This document shows, piece after piece, positions 43,441-54,443 of a stretch of DNA of 64,000 nt (position 1 is its first letter; each line of letters begins with the position of its first letter). The notes under the pieces are model-generated. The model saw only the letters and a list, made by a program, of their open reading frames with translations, did not search any database and had not been told where the DNA came from. The DNA lies in the NCBI RefSeq assembly GCF_019039255.1, contig NZ_CP077062.1, positions 2,914,001-2,978,000 on the forward strand. Reading direction: 5' to 3'. The stretch is from Nocardioides panacis. GTDB lineage: Bacteria; Actinomycetota; Actinomycetes; Propionibacteriales; Nocardioidaceae. The position numbers were made by a program, and so were the translations under genes.

Positions 43441-44157
43441 GTGGCACTCGTCGGCACGACCACCCGGGCGCTGCTGCTCCTCGCCGGCGGCGTCGCCGCG
43501 GCCGTCGGCGCCTGGGCGCTGGCGGCCGCTCCGCTGCTCCGGGTCGCGGACCCGCTGCTCGCGGACGGGCCGGGCGCGCTGCCCCGGCTCGACCTCCCCA
43601 CCGTGCTCGCCGGCGGCTGCGCGGCAGCCCTGCTGGCCTGCACCGGGTGGCTGGTGGCGACCGGTGCGCTGCTGGTGCTCGCCCGCCTCGGCCGGCTGCT
43701 CGCCCCGGGCAGCCCGGCCTGGGCGCGTCTCGCGGAGACCGCCACGCGAGCCTGCCCGGCCGTCGCCCGCGGCGCGGTCACGGCGCTGCTCGGGGTCGCG
43801 GTCGGGGCCGCGGCGAGCACCCCCGCCCGGGCGGACGTCGGCGGCCAGGTGCCCGGGGCCGCCGGGCTCACCGGCCTGGCGCTCCCCGACCGGGCGACGG
43901 GCGCGGCCCCGGCGGCCGGCGCCCGGGCCACCGGGACCGGGCCTGTGCTGGTCCGTCCCGGCGACTCGCTCTGGTCGATCGCCGAGGGCCTGCTCCCGGC
44001 CGGTGCTCCGGACCCTGCCGTCGACGCCGGGTGGCGCGCGCTGCACGCGGCCAACCGGGGCCGCATCGGACCCGACCCGGACCTCCTCCGGCCGGGGACC
44101 CGCCTCGTCGTCCCGGACCTGCTGACCCACGCACCCCACGGAGAGGAGCTGCCATGA
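43441..44157 (+). CDS. Membrane protein with C-terminal LysM domain
   Basis: 238 residues from the GTG at 43441, with GAGAGG 7 bases upstream; the ATG at 43396 is in frame but has no such site. Three hydrophobic segments (about 6-30, 50-72, 108-130) are followed by an Ala/Pro-rich extracytoplasmic spacer and a LysM domain (about 172-232): VLVRPGDSLWSIAEGLLP ... PDPDLLRPGTRLVVPDL. LysM binds peptidoglycan GlcNAc. It may anchor or sense wall structure. Its stop overlaps the start of the Rv3235-like gene (ATGA), so both are expressed together. Confidence 0.8.
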   Translation: MALVGTTTRALLLLAGGVAAAVGAWALAAAPLLRVADPLLADGPGALPRLDLPTVLAGGCAAALLACTGWLVATGALLVLARLGRLLAPGSPAWARLAETATRACPAVARGAVTALLGVAVGAAASTPARADVGGQVPGAAGLTGLALPDRATGAAPAAGARATGTGPVLVRPGDSLWSIAEGLLPAGAPDPAVDAGWRALHAANRGRIGPDPDLLRPGTRLVVPDLLTHAPHGEELP

Positions 44158-44720
44158 GCAGCACGAACCCGCCCGCCCCGCTCCCGCCGCCGGTCCAGGC
44201 CCGACGCCCGCCGGGCCTGCCCGGCGAGCTGGCGACCGTCACCCGGCTCGGTCCGCCGTCCGACGAGCGCGAGGTGGTGCCGGTCGCCGAGGTGCAGGGC
44301 AGTCTCGCGCTGGACCCGCGGCGGGCCCGCAGCTCCCCGGCCGCGCCGGAGCTGCGCCTGGTGCCCGGCACCGGGTCCCGCGAGCAGCGCGAGGTGCAGG
44401 CCTGGGCGGCCCGGTTCGCGCAGGCCACCGTCGAGGTGCTCGGCGGGGACCGGCCGCTCCCGCAGCTGCTGCGCTGGACGACCGCGCGGGTCTACCAGGA
44501 CCTCGACCGGCGGGTCCGCATCCTGGGGCGGACCGCACCGGCCCCGGACCGGCTGCGCACCATCCGGCCGCAGGTGCGCAGCGTGCACGTCTTCCTGCCC
44601 CAGCCCGGCAGCGCCGAGGTCAGCGTGCACGTGCGGCACGGGCAGCGGTCCCGGGCCATCGCCGCCCGGCTCGAGCGGCGGCACGGCCGGTGGACCTGTG
44701 TGGCCCTGCAGCTCGGCTGA
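44154..44720 (+). CDS. Rv3235 family protein
   Basis: 188 residues, ATG at 44154 with GAGAGGAG upstream. A Pro-rich disordered N-terminus (about 1-80) is followed by a conserved domain (about 82-188): REVQAWAARFAQATVEVLGGDRPLPQLLRWTTARVYQDL and VRSVHVFLPQPGSAEVSVHVRHGQRSRAIAARLERRHGRWTCVAL. This matches the Rv3235 family, which lies near secA in mycobacteria as it does here (secA ends 3.2 kb away). Function unknown. It is coupled to the LysM protein gene and convergent with the GAF regulator gene. Confidence 0.8.
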   Translation: MSSTNPPAPLPPPVQARRPPGLPGELATVTRLGPPSDEREVVPVAEVQGSLALDPRRARSSPAAPELRLVPGTGSREQREVQAWAARFAQATVEVLGGDRPLPQLLRWTTARVYQDLDRRVRILGRTAPAPDRLRTIRPQVRSVHVFLPQPGSAEVSVHVRHGQRSRAIAARLERRHGRWTCVALQLG

Positions 44721-44727
44721 GCCGGCC

Positions 44728-45921
44728 TCAGCCGGCGGGCGCCCCGAGCACGGCCATCTCCACGGCCGGGGAGATCCGGTAGGGCTGGCTCTCCACCACC
44801 CCGCCGAGCGTACGGCGCAGCCGGGACACCTCCGCGCGCACCGCGACCACGTGCTCCGCGTCGCCGTACAGCCGGCTGCTCAGCGCCGCCGCGCTCAGCC
44901 CGGACCGTCCCGCGCGGTGCAGGAGCAGCAGGATCTCGGCGTGCCGGGCGGTGAGCGGAGCCCGCCACGGGCGCTCCCCGGAGACCGCGACCGCGGGCGG
45001 CCCGGTCAGGTCCAGGGTCATCACGATCCGCGTCTCGCCCCCGGCCGGCCGGACCAGCCAGCCGTCGCCGAGCGGCTCGGGCAGGCAGAGGCCGAGGCCC
45101 GGCACGGTCAGCGGCCGGCGGTCGCGAGGCACCGCGATCCGGGCCTGCGCCGCGATGCCGGCGGTGTGCGCGACCCAGCCGTGGTCGTCGACGAGCAGCA
45201 GCGGCCCGGTCACCGAGGCCAGCACCGGCGCCGCGACCGCCCGCAGCCGCTCGAGGCGCAGCTCGTGGTGCCGCCACAGCTGGGACTCGGCGAGGCGCAC
45301 CGCCGTCTCGACCAGCGCGACGATCGCCGGGTGCAGGGTCATCGCCGGGCCGCTGACGTCCACGATGCCGAGCAGCTCGCCGGTGCGGGGGTCGTGGATC
45401 GGCGCCGCCGTGCAGTACCACGGGTGCTGCTCGGCCTCGAAGTGCTCCGCGGAGAACAGCTGCACCGGGCTCGCCTCGGCCAGCGCGGTGCCGATCGCGT
45501 TGGTCCCGACCACCTCCTCGGTCCACTCCGCGCCCTCCTCGAAGCCCAGCGAGTCGGCCCGGCCGCGCACCCGGGCGGCGCCCTCGCGCCACAGGATGAT
45601 CCCGTCGGCGTCGGTGACCACCATCAGGAACTGCGAGGCGTCGGCGACCGAGGAGATGATCGCCCGCAGCTCCTCGATGACCAGCGCCACCGGCGACTCC
45701 CGGCGACGCGCGAGCACCTGGTCCATCGGCAGCGGGTCGCGCGGGTGCCGGCCGTCCGGGTCGAGACCGGCCTCCAGGACCCGGGACCACGAGCGGGCCA
45801 CCAGGGCGCGGGGCTGCAGCGGCGAGCGGCCGCCGCCGATCACCGCGTCGTGCATCCGGACCAGCTCGCGGGCGTAGGCCGGGAGGTTGGTGCCCGGCCG
45901 GATCGCGCTGAAGTCGCCCAC
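44728..45921 (-). CDS. GAF-domain transcriptional regulator (AcoR-like N-terminal region)
   Basis: 397 residues from the GTG at 45921. Residues about 20-80 carry LVARSWSRVLEAGLDP, then a GAF domain (about 85-215) with VVTDADGIILWREGAARVR, VVGTNAIGTALAEASPVQLFSAEHFE and HPWYCTAAPIHDP, the pattern of acetoin-catabolism-type activators. There is no sigma-54 AAA domain. Instead the C-terminus (about 325-390) is a winged-helix-like segment (LTARHAEILLLLHRAGRSGLSAAALSSRLYG). It is divergent from the flavin monooxygenase gene and very likely controls it; this GAF regulator/monooxygenase pairing is common in actinobacteria. Confidence 0.82.
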   Translation of the reverse strand: MGDFSAIRPGTNLPAYARELVRMHDAVIGGGRSPLQPRALVARSWSRVLEAGLDPDGRHPRDPLPMDQVLARRRESPVALVIEELRAIISSVADASQFLMVVTDADGIILWREGAARVRGRADSLGFEEGAEWTEEVVGTNAIGTALAEASPVQLFSAEHFEAEQHPWYCTAAPIHDPRTGELLGIVDVSGPAMTLHPAIVALVETAVRLAESQLWRHHELRLERLRAVAAPVLASVTGPLLLVDDHGWVAHTAGIAAQARIAVPRDRRPLTVPGLGLCLPEPLGDGWLVRPAGGETRIVMTLDLTGPPAVAVSGERPWRAPLTARHAEILLLLHRAGRSGLSAAALSSRLYGDAEHVVAVRAEVSRLRRTLGGVVESQPYRISPAVEMAVLGAPAG

Positions 45922-45975
45922 CCGGCGAGCGTAGGACCGCACGAGGGCCGGTGGCACCGTCCGTTCGACGGGGAT

Positions 45976-46031
45976 TGCAACCCCCTGCAACCCTTGCCCG
46001 GCGTCCCGGGCGGGTGTGCGGTGGGTCACAC
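45976..46031 (+). promoter_or_regulatory. Regulatory region between GAF regulator and monooxygenase
   Basis: TGCAACCC occurs at 45976-45983 and 45986-45993 (10-bp period) with a degenerate third TGCCCG nearby. Downstream, GTGTG (46014-46018) and CACAC (46027-46031) form a 5-bp inverted repeat with an 8-base spacer, ending 31 bases before the monooxygenase ATG. These are candidate binding sites for the divergent GAF regulator. Confidence 0.45.
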
Positions 46032-46061
46032 GCCACCCCGGCGCCGTACGAGAGGACCCGC

Positions 46062-47880
46062 ATGACCCAGACGCTCGACTCCCCCAGCACCACGAGCCCG
46101 GCCCAGCAGCGGGTGGACGCCTGGCTCGCCGACTTCGAGGCCGCGCTCGCCGCGCGGGACGTCGAACGGGCCGCGGGGATGTTCGCCACCGACTGCTACT
46201 GGCGCGACCTGGTCGCGTTCACCTGGAACCTGAAGACCGTCGAGGGCCGTGCGGGGGTCACGGACCTGCTCCGGGAGACCCTGGAGGGCACCGACCCGAG
46301 CGGCTTCCGGACCGCCGAGCCGCCGGACGAGGCCGACGGGGTGACCACGGCGTGGATCGAGTTCGAGACCGCGGTCGGACGCGGGCGCGGCCTGCTGCGG
46401 CTCACCGAGGAGGGCGCCTGGACGCTGCTCACCACGCTCTACGAGCTGAAGGGTCACGAGGAGCCGAAGGGCACCGAGCGGCCCCGGGGCGCCGAGCACG
46501 GCGCGAACCGGAGCCGGGAGACGTGGACGGAGAAGCGCGAGCGGGAGGCCCGCGAGCTCGGCTACGAGACCCAGCCCTACGTGCTCGTCGTCGGCGGCGG
46601 CCAGGGCGGCATCGCGCTGTCCGCGCGGCTGCGGCAGCTCGGCGTGCCGACCATCGTGATCGACAAGCGCGCGCGCCCCGGGGACCAGTGGCGCAGCCGC
46701 TACAAGTCGCTGTGCCTGCACGACCCGGTCTGGTACGACCACCTGCCCTACATCAAGTTCCCCGAGAACTGGCCGGTGTTCGCCCCCAAGGACAAGATCG
46801 CGGACTGGCTGGAGTCCTACACCAAGGTGATGGAGCTCAACTACTGGTCGAGCACCGAGGCCAAAAGCGCGTCGTACGACGAGACCAGCGGCGAGTGGAC
46901 GGTCCACGTCGAGCGCGAGGGCCAGCCCTTGGTGCTCCGGCCGAAGCAGCTGGTCCTGGCCACCGGGATGAGCGGCAAGCCGAACCTGCCCACCTACGAG
47001 GGCATGGACACCTTCCGCGGCGACCAGCACCACTCCTCCGCGCACCCCGGCCCGGACGCGTACGCCGGCAGGAAGGCCGTGGTGATCGGGTCGAACAACT
47101 CCGCCTTCGACATCTGCGGGTCGCTGTGGGAGAAGGGCGCCGACGTCACGATGGTGCAGCGCAGCTCGACGCACATCGTGCGCTCGGACTCGCTGATGGA
47201 CATCGGGCTGGGCGCGCTCTACAGCGAGGAGGCGCTGGCCTCGGGGATGACCACCGAGAAGGCCGACCTGGTGTTCGCCTCGCTGCCCTACCGGATCATG
47301 CACGAGTTCCAGATCCCGCTGTACGACGCGATGCGCGAGCGGGACGCGGACTTCTACGACCGGCTCGAGAAGTCCGGCTTCCTGCACGACTGGGGCGACG
47401 ACGGCTCAGGGCTGTTCATGAAGTACCTCCGTCGCGGCTCGGGCTACTACATCGACGTGGGCGCGGCCGACCTGGTCGCCGACGGCGACGTGGAAGCTCG
47501 CGCACGGCCAGGTCGAGCGGCTCACCGAGCACTCGGTGGTGCTCGCCGACGGCACCGAGCTCGAGGCCGACCTGGTGGTCTACGCGACCGGCTACGGCTC
47601 GATGAACGGCTGGGCCGCCGACCTGATCGACCAGGCGACCGCCGACAAGGTCGGCAAGGTGTGGGGCCTCGGGTCGGACACCACCAAGGACCCTGGTCCC
47701 TGGGAGGGCGAGCAGCGCAACATGTGGAAGCCCACCCAGCAGGAGGCGCTGTGGTTCCACGGCGGCAACCTGCACCAGTCCCGGCACTACTCGCTGTACC
47801 TCGCCCTGCAGCTCAAGGCCCGGGCCGAGGGCATCGACACCCCGGTCTACGGCCTGCAGGAGGTGCACCACGCCAGCTGA
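46062..47880 (+). CDS. Flavin-dependent monooxygenase with N-terminal NTF2-like domain, frameshifted as read
   Basis: ATG at 46062. Residues about 10-130 form an NTF2/SnoaL-like domain (WLADFEAALAARDVERAAGMFATDCYWRDLVAF). Next comes an FAD-binding Rossmann fold at VLVVGGGQGGIALSARL (about 175) and a second nucleotide-binding fold at AVVIGSNNSAFDICGSL (about 345). An extra G at 47492-47493 (GTGGAAGCTC) shifts the frame after LVADGDV. Removing it restores KLAHGQVERLTEHSVV, the terminal LVVYATGYGSM motif and a 605-residue protein. It is an FMO/Baeyer-Villiger-like oxidoreductase of unknown substrate, probably induced through the divergent GAF regulator. Confidence 0.85.
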
Positions 47881-47883
47881 CCC

Positions 47884-47915
47884 CCCGGCCCCCGCCACGG
47901 GAGGCGGGGGCCGGG
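47884..47915. terminator. Terminator between monooxygenase and secA
   Basis: Perfect 13-bp GC stem CCCGGCCCCCGCC (47884-47896) / GGCGGGGGCCGGG (47903-47915) with a 6-base loop, placed between the two convergent stop codons (47880 and 47920). Likely works in both directions. Confidence 0.8.
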
Positions 47916-47919
47916 CGGC

Positions 47920-50760
<2,841 letters not shown>

Positions 50761-50958
50761 GTGCGTCGACTCCTGTGGTCAGGTGTTGTTCCCCGAGGTC
50801 GTCCCGGTGGAACCGGTGTCCGGCGCCGCCCGGCGAGTCTCCTCGCGAGCGCGCCAGCGGGGGTCACGGCCCCGCTGCCATCGTAACCGGACTCCCCAGC
50901 AGCGTCCGCCACGCTGCCGGATCCGCGCCGGTCGGCCGCCGTCCGCCGGTCGTCGCGG

Positions 50959-51549
50959 TCAGCCCCGGCAGCCGTGCGCGGCACGCCAGCGACGTACGGC
51001 GGGGGCGGGGTCGAGGTGGCCGCCCCGCTGCCAGCTGCGCAGGAACCGGTACGGCGGCACGACCCCGCGCCGCACCCGCCAGTCGCCGGTGCCGCGGCAC
51101 ACCGGGGACAGGCCGAAGTGCAGGTGGCAGGCGATCCCGCGGGCGTCGCCGCTGTTGCCCACCCGGCCGACCGGGTCGCCGGCGCGCAGCACGGTGCCGG
51201 CCCGCAGCCCGGGACGCACGGCGGACAGGTGGCTGCCGTAGTAGCGCACCCCGTCGGCGCCCCGCACCGAGAACGACCGGCCGCCCCGGTCCGCGCCGCG
51301 GTCGGTGGCCGGGTCCCAGGTGTCGGTGCGGGACACCTCCAGGACGGTGCCGTCGGCCGGGGAGACCACCCGGGTGCCGCAGCGGGCGAACACGTCGGTG
51401 GCCGGGTAGTCGTGGTGGAACCGGCCGAAGTCGGTCGCGCCGACCACCGGGAAGCGCGGTGCGGACGCCGGCTCGACGACGGTCGGGGCCTGCACCGGCT
51501 GGACCACCAGCACCCAGCCGAACAGCAGCGCCCAGAGACCGTCAGGCAC
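50959..51549 (-). CDS. Secreted M23 family metallopeptidase
   Basis: 196 residues from the GTG at 51549. A short hydrophobic N-terminus (about 5-20, LWALLFGWVLVVQPVQA) serves as signal or anchor, and nearly all the rest is a LytM domain. Zinc ligands are a variant first motif HHDYPATDVFA, with two extra residues between His and Asp compared with HxGxD, and the normal CHLHFG near residue 143. A peptidoglycan endopeptidase is likely. It overlaps the upstream YcaQ-like gene by 8 bases and so is translated with it. There is no coiled coil, unlike the FtsEX-linked M23 protein of this window. Confidence 0.85.
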   Translation of the reverse strand: MPDGLWALLFGWVLVVQPVQAPTVVEPASAPRFPVVGATDFGRFHHDYPATDVFARCGTRVVSPADGTVLEVSRTDTWDPATDRGADRGGRSFSVRGADGVRYYGSHLSAVRPGLRAGTVLRAGDPVGRVGNSGDARGIACHLHFGLSPVCRGTGDWRVRRGVVPPYRFLRSWQRGGHLDPAPAVRRWRAAHGCRG

Positions 51550-52756
51550 CCGGGTCGGCCTTCACGGCCACGGCGAGCTCGGCGGCCAGGTCGCCCCGGG
51601 TCCCGACCACGATGTCGTCCAGCCGCAGCCAGTCGGCCAGGTCGCGCAGCTCGGCGGCGAGCTCGGCGGCGGTGTCCTCGGGGGCGGCGGGCTCGGCGAA
51701 GGCGCCGTGGACCAGCAGCGTCCGGGCCCGCCGGTCGGCCTTGAGGTCCACCCGGCCGACGATCCGGTCCCCGAGCAGGAACGGCAGCACGTAGTAGCCG
51801 TGCACCCGCTTGTGCTCCGGGACGTAGATCTCGATCCGGTAGTGGAAGTCGAACAGCCGCTCGGTGCGCTCGCGCTCCCAGACCACCGGGTCGAACGGCG
51901 AGAGCAGCGCGCGGGCCCGCACCCGGCGCGGCAGCGCGGCGTCCCGGTGCAGGTAGGCCTGGCGGTGCCAGCCCTCGATCCGCACCGGCAGCAGCTCACC
52001 GGACTCCACCAGCGTCGCGAGGGCCGGCCGGGTGAGCTCCGGACGCATCCGGAAGTAGTCGCGCAGGTCGAACTCGGTGCCCACGCCGTGCGCCACTGCC
52101 GCCCGGCGCAGCAGCTCCACCGAGGCCTCCTCGACGGTCGGCTCGGGCGCGTCGAGGTGCTCGCGCGGGATCACGTTCTCGGGCAGGTCGTAGAGCCGCT
52201 CGAAGGCGCTGTTGCGGCCGGCCACGGCGAGCCGGCCGGACGCGAAGAGGTACTCCATGACCTTCTTGGTGTCCGACCAGTTCCAGCCCCAGTGCACCTT
52301 CGCGCGAGGCAGCCCCTCGTCGAGGTCGCGCGGGGTCGACGGGCCGCGGCCCGCGACCTCGGCGAGCAGCGAGTCGACGAGCTCCGGCTTGTGCCGGACC
52401 GCCTCCCACTCGTGGCCGCGCGCCTCGTAGGCCCGCATCCGGTGCCGCATGTGCGGCCACAGCTCGACGGGCATGAACGCCGCGACGTGCGCCCAGTACT
52501 CCACGATCCGGCGCGGCTGCTGCTCGGACGCCCGGCGCAGCAGGTCGACGTCGTAGGGCCCCATCCGGGAGAACAGCGGCATGTAGTGCGCCCGGGCCAG
52601 CACGTTGACCGAGTCGATCTGCAGGACCGCCGTGCGGGACAGGGTCCGGTCGAAGGTGCGCATCGTGGGGACCGTGTGCCGGGGGTCCCGGAAGCCCTGC
52701 GCGACGAGCGCGACGCGGCGGGCCTGGGCGCGGGAGAGGCTGGGACCGGCGGTCAT
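51542..52756 (-). CDS. Winged-helix YcaQ-like family protein (putative DNA glycosylase)
   Basis: 404 residues, ATG at 52756. It matches the HTH_42/YcaQ family: LSRAQARRVALVAQGF at the N-terminus, LQIDSVNVLARAHYMPLFSRMGPYD, EYWAHVAAFMPVELWP and the C-terminal LLSPFDPVVWERERTERLFDFHYRIEIYVP. E. coli YcaQ unhooks DNA interstrand crosslinks as a glycosylase. The characteristic catalytic QxD/QxQ region appears as LQIDSVN. Actinobacterial members can protect against self-made genotoxins, but no toxin biosynthesis genes are here. Coupled by overlap to the M23 peptidase gene, although a functional connection is not apparent. Confidence 0.85.
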   Translation of the reverse strand: MTAGPSLSRAQARRVALVAQGFRDPRHTVPTMRTFDRTLSRTAVLQIDSVNVLARAHYMPLFSRMGPYDVDLLRRASEQQPRRIVEYWAHVAAFMPVELWPHMRHRMRAYEARGHEWEAVRHKPELVDSLLAEVAGRGPSTPRDLDEGLPRAKVHWGWNWSDTKKVMEYLFASGRLAVAGRNSAFERLYDLPENVIPREHLDAPEPTVEEASVELLRRAAVAHGVGTEFDLRDYFRMRPELTRPALATLVESGELLPVRIEGWHRQAYLHRDAALPRRVRARALLSPFDPVVWERERTERLFDFHYRIEIYVPEHKRVHGYYVLPFLLGDRIVGRVDLKADRRARTLLVHGAFAEPAAPEDTAAELAAELRDLADWLRLDDIVVGTRGDLAAELAVAVKADPGA

Positions 52757-52792
52757 GCCGCCATCATGCCCACCAGCACCGACACCCGCGGG

Positions 52793-53482
52793 TCAGGGGA
52801 TGTCGAGGAGCTTCTCGCGGACGGCGTACATGACCGCCTCCATGCGCGAGTGCAGCTGGAGCTTCTCCAGGATGTTCCGGACGTGGTTCTTCACGGTGTT
52901 CTCGCTGATGAACAGCCGCTTGGCGATCTCCCGGTTGTTCAGGCCCTGCGCGACGAGCTTGAGGACCTCGAGCTCGCGGTCGGTGAGCCGCGGGCTCGGC
53001 ACCTGCTGGCGGTCCGAGCGCGACATCTGCTTGAACTCGTCGAGCAGCTTGATGGCCATCGACGGGCTGATCAGCGACTGGCCGTCGGCGACCACCCGGA
53101 TCGCCTGGGCGACCTCGTCGATCGAGGAGTCCTTGAGGAGGTAGCCCGAGGCGCCGTTCTTGACGGCGTCGTAGAGGTCGGCCTCCTCGTCGCTGACGGT
53201 GAGCATGATGATCCGGGCGGTCGGGGCGACCTCCTTGATCGCCACGCACGCCTCGATGCCCGAGCGCTTGGGCATCCGCACGTCCATCAGGATCACGTCG
53301 GGCACCGTGGAGGCGGCCAGCTCGGTCGCGGCGACGCCGTCCCCGGCCTCGCCGACGACCTGGATGTCGTCCTCGACACCCAGGAGCATCGTCAGACCGC
53401 GCCGGAACAGCTCCTGGTCGTCCACGACGGCCACGCGGATGGGTTCCCCACCCGCTTTGGTGCCCTGCTCCAGATCTACCAC
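52793..53482 (-). CDS. LuxR/NarL-family response regulator (orphan)
   Basis: 229 residues. Receiver domain: VDDQ acidic pair, phospho-acceptor Asp in VILMDVRMP, Thr in IIMLTVSD and Lys in GYLLKDSS. The LuxR HTH is at LTDRELEVLKLVAQGLNNREIAKRLFISENTVKNHVRNIL. No histidine kinase gene is adjacent, so the partner is elsewhere in the genome. It lies between hpf and the YcaQ-like gene, as in many actinobacterial secA-hpf regions; a role in growth-phase control is possible but not shown. Start ATG at 53482. Confidence 0.9.
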   Translation of the reverse strand: MVDLEQGTKAGGEPIRVAVVDDQELFRRGLTMLLGVEDDIQVVGEAGDGVAATELAASTVPDVILMDVRMPKRSGIEACVAIKEVAPTARIIMLTVSDEEADLYDAVKNGASGYLLKDSSIDEVAQAIRVVADGQSLISPSMAIKLLDEFKQMSRSDRQQVPSPRLTDRELEVLKLVAQGLNNREIAKRLFISENTVKNHVRNILEKLQLHSRMEAVMYAVREKLLDIP

Positions 53483-53493
53483 GAGATGATCAT

Positions 53494-53544
53494 GGCATGT
53501 GGGGACCCTGTGCGGTTCGCTTTCTTGCGCAGAGTCCCCGTGCC
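53494..53544 (-). terminator. Imperfect hairpin downstream of hpf
   Basis: Arms around GGCATGTGGGGACCCTGTGCG (53494-53514, shown with its pairing partner 53528-53544 CGCAGAGTCCCCGTGCC) form an imperfect stem of about 16 pairs with a 13-base loop, filling the gap between the hpf stop (53550) and the response-regulator start (53482). It may terminate or attenuate hpf transcription. Confidence 0.45.
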
Positions 53545-53549
53545 ACGCC

Positions 53550-54167
53550 TCAGTCCACCTCGAGCGTGATCACGCCGTAGTCGTAGCCGCGTCTGCGGTA
53601 GACCACCGAGGGTCGCTCGGTCTCCTTGTCGACGTACAGGAAGAAGTCGTGTCCGACGAGCTCCATCTCGTAGAGCGCCTGGTCGAGCATCATCGGCTCG
53701 GCGGAGTGGACCTTCTCCCGGACGACCAGCGGGCCGTCGCCGAGGACGGTGATCGGGCCGACGTGGCGGGTGGTGTCGCCGGACTCCTCGACCAGGGCGG
53801 CCTCGTCCGCGACCTCCAGGCCGGCAAGCGCCTTGGAGACGGAGGTCGGGGTGTGGCGGCCGCGGTGCACGCGCTTGCGGTCGGCGGCGCGGCGCATCTG
53901 GCCGACCATCTTGTCCAGGGCCAGGTCCAGGGCGGCCATCTTGTCGTCGGCGGCGGCCTCGGCCCGGACGACCGGGCCCTTGGAGAAGGCGGTCAGCTCC
54001 ACCCGCACGGCGCGCTCGGCCTGGCGGGGGTTGCGCTCGGCCTCGACCTCGACCTCGACCCGGATGACGCGATGGTCGTGCTTCTCCAATCGAGCGAGCT
54101 TCTCCTCGACGTGGCTGCGGAACCGGTCCGTCAGCTCGCAGTGGCGGCTGTTGAGCACGATGTCCAT
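53550..54167 (-). CDS. hpf: Long-form ribosome hibernation-promoting factor
   Basis: 205 residues from the ATG at 54167, with GGGAGGCAG just upstream; in-frame sequence further upstream is not conserved. The N-terminal HPF/RaiA domain (about 1-100) begins MDIVLNSRHCELTDRFRSHVEEKLARLEK. The C-terminal dimerisation domain (about 145-205) has EPMMLDQALYEMELVGHDFFLYVD and ends YRRRGYDYGVITLEVD. Long HPF pairs 70S ribosomes into 100S dimers in stationary phase. The position between comF and secA is the conserved actinobacterial arrangement (Rv3240c-Rv3242c). Confidence 0.95.
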   Translation of the reverse strand: MDIVLNSRHCELTDRFRSHVEEKLARLEKHDHRVIRVEVEVEAERNPRQAERAVRVELTAFSKGPVVRAEAAADDKMAALDLALDKMVGQMRRAADRKRVHRGRHTPTSVSKALAGLEVADEAALVEESGDTTRHVGPITVLGDGPLVVREKVHSAEPMMLDQALYEMELVGHDFFLYVDKETERPSVVYRRRGYDYGVITLEVD

Positions 54168-54443
54168 CGACTGCCTCCCGATCGTTCGGTGACTGTTTCG
54201 GTGACTGTTGCACGTGGCAACCCGGGAAGGGACCCGGTCAGGGAGGAGCCCGCCCGGCCGACCTGGTCTTCGACCCCACAATCGCCTGCTGAGGCTTCCG
54301 CAGCTTCTCTGCCACTACCGGCCTTCTCCCCCGGACGCGCTGCATCTGACAGCGGGTGGGGGGCAGGACTTACCTCTAAGCCGCACCGTGATCGACGGTC
54401 CGGCGCCGTGCCCGAACGAGTCGGGCGGGCTGCCCGGAACGTC
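54168..54443. other. hpf upstream region
   Basis: A 276-base gap (422 bases if comF really ends at 54590) between hpf and comF, both leftward. It must contain the hpf promoter. I see no ORF that I would call, no tRNA, and no strong inverted repeat. Confidence 0.4.
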
